From: Myxococcaceae bacterium
GTDB taxonomy: Bacteria; Myxococcota; Myxococcia; Myxococcales; Myxococcaceae
Length of the DNA: 64,000 nucleotides
Assembly (NCBI GenBank): GCA_016793095.1
Contig: JAEUJQ010000071.1
Span: forward strand, 1 to 64,000
Direction: 5' to 3'
Positions 7,488 to 16,504 of the stretch are shown one piece after another. Within the stretch, counting starts at the first letter, position 1, and every line of letters starts with the position of its first letter. Position numbers and translations under genes: made by a program. The notes below the pieces were generated by a model. That model was not told where the DNA came from, ran no database searches, and saw nothing but the letters and a program-made list of their open reading frames with translations.

Positions 7488-8756
7488 ATGAGGCCGGTGT
7501 TGCGCCTGCTTCTGCTCGTCGCTGTGCCCGCGCTCGCCACCGAGGCATGGACGTTCGACCCGGCCGTCGGCGCGCTCGTCGATGACGCCCTCGCGTCGCG
7601 CCCCGAGCTCGAAGAGGCGCGCGCCGAGGTGACGGCCGCTGCTGCCCGCGTCCCACAGGCGAAGGCGTGGCCTGACCCGATGCTGCAGGTGGGCGTGCAG
7701 AACGACGGCTTCCGCCGCTGGCAGGTGGGCGTGAACGAGATGAGCTGGGTGAGCGTCATGGCGTCGCAGACGATTCCCTTCCCCGGCAAGCCATCGCTCG
7801 CGGCAGCCGTCGCCGAGGCCAGGGCCAGCCAGACGCAGGCCGCCGTCGAGCGCGCGCGCCTGTCCATCATCGCCGACGTGCAGCGCTCCGCGGTCGAGCT
7901 CCAGCTCCTGCGCGCCCGCCTCGAGCAGCTCGGCGCCCTCGAGAAGCTCGTCGCGCAGGCCGCCGCCCTCGCCCAGGTGCGGCAGGAGTCCGCCGACGGC
8001 ATGCAGGCCGACGTGCTGCGCGCGCGGCTCGAGGTGGGCCGGCTCGCCCAGCGCCGTCGCTCGCTCGAGCGGGAGTCGGCGAACGCGCTGCGTGCCCTCA
8101 ACCGCGCCCGTGGCAAGCCGCTCGACTCGCCTGTCGTGCTCCCGCCGCTCGAGGCCGTGCTGCTGCCCGCGCGGCTCGACGGGTCCTCCGCCGGCGCTCC
8201 CGAGCTCGACGCGGCCAGGGCCGGTCGCCGCGCGGCCGAACACGGGGTGGAGCTCGCGGGCACGACGGGGTTGCCCGACCTCTCGGTGTCGGCGGGTGTC
8301 ATGGTGCGCGGCTCCCTCGAGCCGATGTGGAGCCTCTCCCTCGGCGCGCCGCTGCCCGTGTCGGGCCTGCCCCGGCGCGCGCAGGCGCTCGACGAAGCGC
8401 GCGCCTCACTGCTCGCCGCCGAGCGCCGCGTCGACGACGTGACGCAGCGCCTGGCCCTCGCCGACGAGCAGCGCGCCCTCTCCTTTGACAGCCTCGTCGC
8501 GCAGCTCGAACAGGCGCGCGCGCTGGTGAACGACGCGCGGACCGCGACGGCCGCCACGCTCACGGCCTTCCAGACGAACCGCGCGCCGCTCACCACGGTG
8601 CTCGAGGCCGACAGCGCCTACCTCGCCGCGACCGACGACGTGCTGCAGCTCACCGCCGACGCCCTGCTGCTCGCCATCGCCCACCACGAGCGCTCGTCCA
8701 CCGCGCCCACCTCCGCTCCGCCTTCCACCTCGAGCCCGGCCACGCCGGGGATGTGA
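7488..8756 (+). CDS. cusC-like: TolC-family outer membrane efflux protein (CusC/CzcC-like)
   Basis: Protein of 422 aa. ATG 7488 begins a clean signal peptide (MRPVLRLLLLVAVPALA); ATG 7455 is an alternative. The mature part has the two long helical repeats of outer membrane factors (ALASRPELEEARAEVTAAAARVPQAKAWPDPML, cited here for its pattern near residues 35-65), the conserved PFPGK segment after strand SQTIP, and Ala/Gln-rich coiled-coil helices. It would form the outer membrane channel for export. Three bases separate its stop from the cusB-like start, so it is in one operon with cusB and cusA. Confidence 0.88.
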   Translation: MRPVLRLLLLVAVPALATEAWTFDPAVGALVDDALASRPELEEARAEVTAAAARVPQAKAWPDPMLQVGVQNDGFRRWQVGVNEMSWVSVMASQTIPFPGKPSLAAAVAEARASQTQAAVERARLSIIADVQRSAVELQLLRARLEQLGALEKLVAQAAALAQVRQESADGMQADVLRARLEVGRLAQRRRSLERESANALRALNRARGKPLDSPVVLPPLEAVLLPARLDGSSAGAPELDAARAGRRAAEHGVELAGTTGLPDLSVSAGVMVRGSLEPMWSLSLGAPLPVSGLPRRAQALDEARASLLAAERRVDDVTQRLALADEQRALSFDSLVAQLEQARALVNDARTATAATLTAFQTNRAPLTTVLEADSAYLAATDDVLQLTADALLLAIAHHERSSTAPTSAPPSTSSPATPGM

Positions 8757-8759
8757 CCC

Positions 8760-10355
8760 ATGAGCACCACTCGCGCCCTTCTCCTCGCGCTCGTCTCTGC
8801 CGCCCTCGCTGCGACGGGCGCCGTCTTCGTCACCTCGCGCGTCCACGCCGGTGCATCAGCGACCGCAGCCACCGAGACCTACCTGTGTCCGATGCACCCG
8901 AGCGTGGTGCAGGACCGGCCGGGCCAGTGCCCCATCTGCAACATGAAGCTGGTGAAGGCCGACCCACCCACGAAGGCGGAGTCCGGCGAGATGTACGTGT
9001 GCCCGATGCACCCGGGCGTGGTGCAGGACCGGCCGGGCCAGTGCCCCAGCTGCAACATGAAGCTGGTGAAGGCCGATGCGCCCGCGCCGAAGGCCGCCGC
9101 CGCCGAGATGTACGTGTGCCCGATGCATCCGGGCGTGGTGCAGGACCGGCCGGGCCAGTGCCCCAGCTGCAACATGAAGCTGGTGAAGGCCGATGCGCCC
9201 GCGCCAAAGGCCGCCGCCGCCGGCGAGACGTACGTGTGCCCGATGCACCCGGGCGTGATGCAGGACCGGCCGGGCCAGTGCCCCAGCTGCAACATGAAGC
9301 TGGTGAAGGCCGACGCGAAGGCCGCGGCCCCGGCCTCAGAGCTCGCCGTCATCGCCATCGACCCGGCGCACCAACAGCTCATCGGCCTCGAGCGCGGCGT
9401 CGTCGACCGCGGCGCCCTCGGCGGCGCCCTGCGCACCAGCGCCCGCGTCGCCGTCGACGAGACGCAGGTGCGCAAGGTGAGCGTGCGCGTCCCCGGCTAC
9501 GTCGAGCGCCTCTTCGTCGACTTCGTGGGCAAGCCGCTGCGCAAGGGCCAGCCCCTCTTCTCCCTCTTCAGCCCCGAGGTGCTCGCCGCCGAGCAGGAGT
9601 GGCTCCTCGCGCACCGCAGCGGCGCCGCCGCCGTCGCGTCGTCGGCCAGGCGCAAGCTCGAGCTCTGGGGCGTGCCCGAGGCCGAGCTCGCGCGGCTCGA
9701 GCGCGACGGCGTCGCCTCGCAGGTCATCACCTTCACCTCGCCCGTCTCCGGCGTCGTCACGAAGAAGGACGTCGTCGAGGGCGCGCGGCTCGAGGCCGGC
9801 GCCATGCCCCTCGAGGTGTCCGACCTCTCGTCGGTGTGGGTGCTCGCCGACGTCTACGAGACCGAGCTGCGCTTCGTCACGCCCGGCCTCGTCGCGCGCT
9901 TCTCGACGGCGGCGTTCCCGGGCCGCGAGTTCGAGGGCGTCGTGCGCTTCGTCGAGCCGGTGCTGGACGCCCAGACGCGCACGGCCCGAGTGCGGGTGGC
10001 CCTGCCGAACGCCGACGGCGCGCTCAGGCCCGAGTCCTTCGGAGAGCTCGTCATCGCGCGGGCGCCCCGCGAGGTGCTGCGCGTGCCAGCCGACGCCCTC
10101 GTGCGTGGTGGCCAGCGCGACTTCGCCTTCGTTGCGCGCGCCGACGGCCACTTCGAGCCGCGGGAGGTCGTGGTGGGAGAGGTGACGCACGACTTCGCCG
10201 AGGTGCTGTCGGGCCTCGAGGCCGGCGAGGCGGTGGTGACGCGGGCGACGTTCCTCGTCGAGTCCGAGTCCCGCCTGCGGGCGTCGCTGGCCCGGCTCGC
10301 GTCCACGAAGGCGACGCTGCCCTCGGCGACCCTCGAGCACGAGCACCGGCCATGA
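8760..10355 (+). CDS. cusB-like: CusB-like periplasmic adaptor with four tandem heavy-metal-binding modules
   Basis: Protein of 531 aa with an N-terminal signal or anchor (residues 1-30). Residues 40-194 are four consecutive copies of a ~39-aa module with the motif Y-x-C-P-M-H-P...C-P-x-C-x-M-x-L, the heavy-metal-binding domain usually present once in CusB adaptors and Cu ATPases. The rest is a normal membrane-fusion protein: lipoyl/beta-barrel segments (VSVRVPGYVERLFVDFVGKPL onward), a helical hairpin (AEQEWLLAHRSG) and a C-terminal barrel with GEAVVTRATFLVESESRLR. It should pass Cu+/Ag+ to CusA. Its stop overlaps the cusA start as ATGA. Confidence 0.92.
   Translation: MSTTRALLLALVSAALAATGAVFVTSRVHAGASATAATETYLCPMHPSVVQDRPGQCPICNMKLVKADPPTKAESGEMYVCPMHPGVVQDRPGQCPSCNMKLVKADAPAPKAAAAEMYVCPMHPGVVQDRPGQCPSCNMKLVKADAPAPKAAAAGETYVCPMHPGVMQDRPGQCPSCNMKLVKADAKAAAPASELAVIAIDPAHQQLIGLERGVVDRGALGGALRTSARVAVDETQVRKVSVRVPGYVERLFVDFVGKPLRKGQPLFSLFSPEVLAAEQEWLLAHRSGAAAVASSARRKLELWGVPEAELARLERDGVASQVITFTSPVSGVVTKKDVVEGARLEAGAMPLEVSDLSSVWVLADVYETELRFVTPGLVARFSTAAFPGREFEGVVRFVEPVLDAQTRTARVRVALPNADGALRPESFGELVIARAPREVLRVPADALVRGGQRDFAFVARADGHFEPREVVVGEVTHDFAEVLSGLEAGEAVVTRATFLVESESRLRASLARLASTKATLPSATLEHEHRP
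8877..9341 (+). repeat. Four tandem ~117-bp repeats inside the cusB-like gene
   Basis: The four metal-binding modules (residues 40-77, 78-116, 117-156, 157-194) are nearly identical in DNA over long runs, for example CAGGACCGGCCGGGCCAGTG in every copy. Copies 2 and 3 differ at only a few bases; copy 1 has CPIC where the others have CPSC. The linkers are Lys/Ala/Pro-rich. Confidence 0.95.
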
Positions 10356-13300
10356 TCCGCGCTGTCATCCGGTTCTCGGCCCAGAACCGGCTCCTCGTCA
10401 TCGGCGCCACCATCGTCGCGCTCGCCTTCTCGTGGCACGCGATGAAGACGATGCCGCTCGACGCCATTCCCGACCTCGCCGACACGCAGGTCATCATCAC
10501 CGCGCGCTGGGAGCGCAGCCCCGACCTCGTCGAAGATCAGGTGACGTACCCGCTCGTCACTGCGCTGCTCGGCGCGCCGAAGGTGAAGGCGATTCGCGGC
10601 TTCTCCGACTTCGGCGCCAGCTTCGTCTACGTCATCTTCGAGGACGGCACCGACCCGTACTGGGCGCGCAGCCGGGTGCTCGAGTCGCTGTCGAAGCTCG
10701 AGGGGCAGCTGCCGCCGGGCGTGCAGCCGCAGCTGGGGCCCGACGCGTCGAGCGTGGGGTGGGTGTTCCAGTACGCCCTCGTCGACCGCACCGGAAAGCA
10801 CTCCACCGACGAGCTGCGCAGCTACCAGGACTGGTTCCTTCGCTACTCGCTGCAGTCGGTGCCGGGCGTCGCCGAGGTGGCCACCGTGGGTGGGCAGGTG
10901 CGCCAGTACCAGGTGAACGTGAACCCCAACGCGCTGGCGTCGTACGGCCTGACGGTGGGCGACGTCGTGCGCGCGGTGCGGGCCGGCAACGAAGACGTGG
11001 GCGGCCGCCTCGTCGAGCTCTCGGGTCGCGAGCACATGGTGCGCGGGCGCGGGTACGTGAAGCGCGTCGAGGACCTCGAGCAGCTCGTGCTGAAGAGCAG
11101 CGCCGGCACTCCGGTGACGGTGAAGCAGGTGGCGACGGTGACGCTGGGCCCCGAGCTGCGGCGCGGCGTGGCCGACCTCGACGGCGAGGGCGACGTGGTG
11201 GGCGGCATCGTCGTCATGCGCGCGCACGAGAACGCGCTCGCCGTCATCGACCGGGTGAAGGCGCGGCTCGACTCGCTCAAGCCGTCGATGCCCGCGGGCG
11301 TCGAGGTCGTCACCACCTACGACCGCTCCGAGCTCATCGAGGCGGCCATCGAGACGGTGAGCGACAAGCTGCTCGAGGAGCTGCTCATCGTCTCCATCGT
11401 CATCCTCGTCTTCCTCTGGCACTTCCCGTCCTCGGTGGTGCCCATCATCACCATCCCCGTGTCGGTGGCGTTGTCCTTCATCCCGCTGAAGCTGATGGGG
11501 GTGAGCGCGAACCTGATGTCGCTGGCCGGCATCGCCATCTCCATCGGCGTGCTGGTGGACGGCGCCATCGTCGAGGTCGAGAACGCGTACAACCGCATCC
11601 ACCGGTGGATGGCCGACGGACGGAAGGAGGACTTCCACCAGGTGCGGCTCAACGCGCTGCTCGAGGTGGGGCCGGGCGTGTTCTTCTCGCTGCTCGTCAT
11701 CGCGGTCGCCTTCATCCCCGTCTTCACGCTGGTGGACCAGGAAGGCCGCCTCTTCCGCCCGCTCGCCTTCTCGAAGAACCTGGCGATGGCCATCGCCGCG
11801 CTGCTCGCCATCACGCTCGACCCGGCGCTGCGCATGCTGTTCGCGCGGGCCGACCCGTTCACGTTCAAGCCGCGCTGGCTGTCGGCGCTCCTCACCGCGG
11901 CGCTCGTGGGCCGCTACCGCGCCGAGGAGGAGCACCCGGTGAGCCGCCTGCTGCACCGGCTCTACGAGGGCCCGTGCCGCTTCGTGTTGAGGCACCCGGT
12001 CGCCACCATCGCCGTGGCCGCCGCGCTCGTCGCGTCCACCGTGCCGCTCTACGCGAGCCTCGGGTCCGAGTTCATGCCGCCGCTGCGCGAGGGCACGCTG
12101 CTCTACATGCCGTCGGTGGTGCAGCCAGGCCTGTCGGCGGGCGACGCACAGCACCTGCTGCAGGTGCAAGACAAGCTGCTGCGCACGGTGCCCGAGGTCG
12201 AGCGCGTCTTCGGCAAGGCCGGCCGGGCCAACACCGCCACCGACCCGGCGCCGCTCACGATGATGGAGACGACCATCGTGCTCAAACCGAAGGACCAGTG
12301 GCGCGAGCAGCCGCGCTGGTACTCGCCGTGGGCGCCCGAGTGGCTCAAGCGCCCGCTCCGTGCCGTCTGGACCGACCGCCTCAGCGAAGAGGCCCTCGAG
12401 GCCGAGCTCGACGAGCTGCTGCGGCTGCCCGGCATCTCGAACGCGTGGACGATGCCCATCAAGGGCCGCCTCGACATGCTGTCGACGGGCATCCGCACGC
12501 CGGTCGGCATCAAGGTACTGGGCGCCGACCTCGCGACGGTGGAGCGCGTCGCCGCGGAGGTCGAGGCGGCAGTGGCGAGCGTGCCCGGCACCCGCAGCGC
12601 GTACGCCGAGCGCGTCACCAGCGGCGCCTTCCTCGACTTCGAGCTCAGGCGCGACCAGCTCGCCCGCTATGGCCTGTCGGTGGCCGACGCGAACGAGCTC
12701 ATCACCACGGCCATCGGTGGCGACGTGCAGAGCGTGACGGTGGAAGGGCGCGAGCGGTACGGCATCTCGGTGCGGTACGCCCGCGACTACCGGGAAGACC
12801 CGTCGGCGCTCGAGCGCGTGCTGGTGCCCATCCCCGGCGGCGGGCAGGTGCCCTTCTCGGCGCTGGCGAACGTGCGCGTCACCACCGGCCCCGCGATGCT
12901 GCGCGACGAGAACGGCCTGCTGGCCAGCTACGTGTACGTGGACTTCGACACCGCGAAGACCGACCTCGGCGCGTACGTGACGCAGGCGAAGGCGGCGGTC
13001 GCGCGGCAGGTGAAGGTGCCGGTGGGCGTCGAGCTCGTCTTCAGCGGCCAGTACGAGAACATGCTGCGCGTGCAGGAGCGGCTGCTGCTCATCGTGCCGC
13101 TCACCGTGCTGCTCATCTTCGCGCTGCTGTACGCGAACACGAAGTCGGCCTTCAAGGCGATGGTGGTGATGCTCGCGGTGCCGTTCTCGGCCATCGGCGC
13201 GTTGCTGCTCCTCAAGCTGCTCGGCTACCACCTGTCCATCGCGGTGTGGGTCGGCCTCATCGCGCTGATGGGGCTCGACGCCGAGACGGGTGTCTTCATG

Positions 13301-13645
13301 CTGCTCTTCCTCGACCTCTCCGTGGAGGAGGCGCGCGCGAAGGGGGCGCTCTCGACGCGGGCCGAGCGGGTCGAGGCGCTGGTGCACGGCGCGGTGAAGC
13401 GCGTGCGACCGAAGGCGATGACGGTGTGCGCGGCGATGCTGGGCCTGTTGCCCATCATGTGGGCCACCGGCACCGGCGCAGAGCTGATGAAGCGCATCGC
13501 GGCGCCAATGGTGGGCGGTCTGGTCACGAGCTTCGTGCTCGAGCTGCTCGTGTACCCGGCGGTGTACCTGCTGTGGCTCGAACGCGGCGCGACACCGGCG
13601 GCCGTGAAGAACGCGCCGGCGCAGGCGGAGCCGCTCACGTCGTGA
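10352..13645 (+). CDS. cusA-like: CusA/CzcA-family heavy-metal RND efflux pump
   Basis: Protein of 1097 aa, the normal length for heavy-metal RND pumps. Features seen: N-terminal TM1 followed by PLDAIPDLADTQVI; porter domains; the TM4 block MSLAGIAISIGVLVDGAIVEVENA, whose pattern (G-I-A-I-x-I-G-x-x-V-D-x-A-I-V-x-x-E-N) matches the Cu+/Ag+ class more than the Zn/Co/Cd class; and C-terminal LIALMGLDAETGVFMLLF. Proton-driven export of monovalent metal through the periplasmic adaptor and outer membrane channel is the family function. Start ATG 10352 overlaps the cusB stop. Metal specificity is inferred. Confidence 0.93.
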   Translation: MIRAVIRFSAQNRLLVIGATIVALAFSWHAMKTMPLDAIPDLADTQVIITARWERSPDLVEDQVTYPLVTALLGAPKVKAIRGFSDFGASFVYVIFEDGTDPYWARSRVLESLSKLEGQLPPGVQPQLGPDASSVGWVFQYALVDRTGKHSTDELRSYQDWFLRYSLQSVPGVAEVATVGGQVRQYQVNVNPNALASYGLTVGDVVRAVRAGNEDVGGRLVELSGREHMVRGRGYVKRVEDLEQLVLKSSAGTPVTVKQVATVTLGPELRRGVADLDGEGDVVGGIVVMRAHENALAVIDRVKARLDSLKPSMPAGVEVVTTYDRSELIEAAIETVSDKLLEELLIVSIVILVFLWHFPSSVVPIITIPVSVALSFIPLKLMGVSANLMSLAGIAISIGVLVDGAIVEVENAYNRIHRWMADGRKEDFHQVRLNALLEVGPGVFFSLLVIAVAFIPVFTLVDQEGRLFRPLAFSKNLAMAIAALLAITLDPALRMLFARADPFTFKPRWLSALLTAALVGRYRAEEEHPVSRLLHRLYEGPCRFVLRHPVATIAVAAALVASTVPLYASLGSEFMPPLREGTLLYMPSVVQPGLSAGDAQHLLQVQDKLLRTVPEVERVFGKAGRANTATDPAPLTMMETTIVLKPKDQWREQPRWYSPWAPEWLKRPLRAVWTDRLSEEALEAELDELLRLPGISNAWTMPIKGRLDMLSTGIRTPVGIKVLGADLATVERVAAEVEAAVASVPGTRSAYAERVTSGAFLDFELRRDQLARYGLSVADANELITTAIGGDVQSVTVEGRERYGISVRYARDYREDPSALERVLVPIPGGGQVPFSALANVRVTTGPAMLRDENGLLASYVYVDFDTAKTDLGAYVTQAKAAVARQVKVPVGVELVFSGQYENMLRVQERLLLIVPLTVLLIFALLYANTKSAFKAMVVMLAVPFSAIGALLLLKLLGYHLSIAVWVGLIALMGLDAETGVFMLLFLDLSVEEARAKGALSTRAERVEALVHGAVKRVRPKAMTVCAAMLGLLPIMWATGTGAELMKRIAAPMVGGLVTSFVLELLVYPAVYLLWLERGATPAAVKNAPAQAEPLTS

Positions 13646-13678
13646 CGGTCAGCGCTCCGATGACCATCACGCCCGCGG

Positions 13679-14710
13679 CTACGCGACCTTCTCTGCCACC
13701 AGGACGCGGTAGGTGTCGGTGCCGTCCGCCATGTTCTGGTACAGGCGCGTGCCGGGGTTGCGGGCGAAGTTCTTCAGGGCCACGTCTGCCTGGTCGCGCC
13801 GCCGGCGCCCGAGCACGGGCACCTTGAAGGCGTGGAAGGCGTCGATGCACTGCGACACGTAGGCGTCGATGCGGGCCTTGTCCAGGTCGCGGGCGCGGAC
13901 CGCCTCGGCGGTGACGTCGTTGGCCTCGCGGATCTTGAAGCCCAGGCGCTCCAGCAGCTTGAAGCATGGGTCCCAGGTGGCGTCGGGAATGGCGTTGCCC
14001 CACACGAGGTAGCCGCCGGGCTTGAGGAGCTGGTGGGCCTTGCCGAAGAAGCGTTCGTCCTCCTCGGTCACCACGCCCACCATCTCGGTCACGTGCGTCT
14101 CGTTGACCGCGATGATGTCGGAGCTGCTGGCGGCTCGGTCGAGGCGCGTGACGTCGCTGCAGGTGGCGGTGAGGCGTCCCTTCAGCTCGCCGACGAACTT
14201 GCGCTCGCAGGTGGCGATGGCGGCCTGCTGCATGTCGACCGCCTCGTAGGTGCAGTCGGGGAGCACCTGGCTGCACACGTGGTGCGCGCCCGCGCCGGTG
14301 CCGCAGCCCAGCTCGGTGACGTGCACCTTGCCACCGCGCCCGGCCAGGTACGCCCGCACGTCGGGGAAGTGGTACAGGCCCGTGTACGCGGTGCGGCCGA
14401 AGCGCTGTGGGTCGGTGCTCGAGACCGGGTCGTCGCCCCACGCGGCGGGCCACACGTAGCCCCATGTGTTGAAGGTGAAGTCGTAGGGAACGCCGTGCTC
14501 GGTGCGGGCGCCCTCCATGACGCGGTACAGGGCATAGAGGAGCGAATACAGCGAGGCCTTGTCATACGACTCTTCGGCGACGTCGCCGTCGGCGAGGGAA
14601 ATCTTCTGCTCCCCCTCCACGGCGCCGGCCAGCACCCAGCCCGCCAGGATGAACTGGAGCTGGCTCTTGCTGTAGTTGGACTGACTGCTGAGGGCGGTAA
14701 GGACGTCCAT
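13679..14710 (-). CDS. SAM-dependent class I methyltransferase
   Basis: Protein of 343 aa, preceded by a good ribosome site (AAGGA, 6 bases before ATG). Motif I is ELGCGTGAGA near residue 134, followed by the acidic loop YEAVDMQQAAI and a motif-IV-like segment IIAVNETHV. N-terminal and C-terminal helical parts frame the Rossmann domain, and LLKPGGYLVWGN is the usual post-motif strand. It resembles small-molecule methyltransferases of secondary metabolism or cyclopropane-synthase-like folds. Substrate unknown; no biosynthetic neighbours. It converges on the cusA-like gene with a 33-base gap. Confidence 0.85.
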   Translation of the reverse strand: MDVLTALSSQSNYSKSQLQFILAGWVLAGAVEGEQKISLADGDVAEESYDKASLYSLLYALYRVMEGARTEHGVPYDFTFNTWGYVWPAAWGDDPVSSTDPQRFGRTAYTGLYHFPDVRAYLAGRGGKVHVTELGCGTGAGAHHVCSQVLPDCTYEAVDMQQAAIATCERKFVGELKGRLTATCSDVTRLDRAASSSDIIAVNETHVTEMVGVVTEEDERFFGKAHQLLKPGGYLVWGNAIPDATWDPCFKLLERLGFKIREANDVTAEAVRARDLDKARIDAYVSQCIDAFHAFKVPVLGRRRRDQADVALKNFARNPGTRLYQNMADGTDTYRVLVAEKVA

Positions 14711-14874
14711 GGAGTTCCTTCTTCGAGGAGTGAGCGCACACCCTAACGGAGTTGGTCTCGAGCCGGGTCACGGGTGTGCCACGGATGACGGACTCGTGCC
14801 TGCCCGAGTGGTGCGGAGCGCTCGGCGTCCATCGTGGTTCGCCTGCGCGCGGTGAGGTGCACTACGTTCCCCCG

Positions 14875-15885
<1,011 letters not shown>

Positions 15886-15925
15886 GCGGAGCCTCGAGGC
15901 GAGCAAGTGAGGTATCCTCGGCCTC

Positions 15926-16504
15926 ATGACGGCCCAACGAAAGCCGCTCCTCTCGTACGAGGAGTACCTGGCCCTCGAGGCCTCGACGCCCGAGACTCGG
16001 CACGAGTACCTGCGCGGCGAGGTCTGGGCGATGGCAGGCGGTACGCCTGAACACGCACTCTACGCGACCAACTTCATCAGCCTCATTCGAACCTCGCTGA
16101 AGGGGAAGCCCTGCGCACCCTACGGCTCCGACCTTCGCGTTCGGGTCGAGGCGACGGACCGGACGACGTACCCCGACGGCATCGTCATCTGCGGCCCCCG
16201 CGAGGTATCCACACGCGACCAGAACGCCATCGTCAACCCCACGCTCATCCTCGAGGTCACGTCCGATGGGACCGAGGCGGAGGACCGGGGAGAGAAGTTC
16301 GCTCACTACCGGCACCTGGCCTCGTTGCAGGAATACGTCATCGTCAGTCATCGGCAGCAGCGCATCGAGGTCTACCGTCGCGAGGCCGCTTCTTGGGGCC
16401 TTCGCGAGTACCGTCCGGGTACCGAGGTCGAGCTCGCGAGCCTCGGCGTGAGGGTCGCAGTCTCTGGCGTCTACGAAGACCCGAACAGACCTACTTCACC
16501 GTGA
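15926..16504 (+). CDS. Uma2-family PD-(D/E)xK endonuclease-like protein
   Basis: Protein of 192 aa. It matches the Uma2/DUF820 pattern: an N-terminal YEEYLALEASTPETRHEYLRGEVWAM, central YPDGIVICG (catalytic Asp) and NPTLILEVTSDGTEAEDRGEKFAHYRH (the E-V and downstream K/Y region), then EYVIVSH...IEVYRR. These small genes are common as scattered families in bacteria; function is largely unknown. Here the motif-II residue reads E-V-T rather than E-V-x-S-x-S. The 3' end overlaps the convergent PolA-like gene by 14 bases. Confidence 0.9.
   Translation: MTAQRKPLLSYEEYLALEASTPETRHEYLRGEVWAMAGGTPEHALYATNFISLIRTSLKGKPCAPYGSDLRVRVEATDRTTYPDGIVICGPREVSTRDQNAIVNPTLILEVTSDGTEAEDRGEKFAHYRHLASLQEYVIVSHRQQRIEVYRREAASWGLREYRPGTEVELASLGVRVAVSGVYEDPNRPTSP

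Noticed and set aside
9854..13387. Long minus-strand open frame opposite cusB/cusA
   Set aside because: Same reason: a shadow of the Cus genes with no recognisable domain, and compositionally biased.
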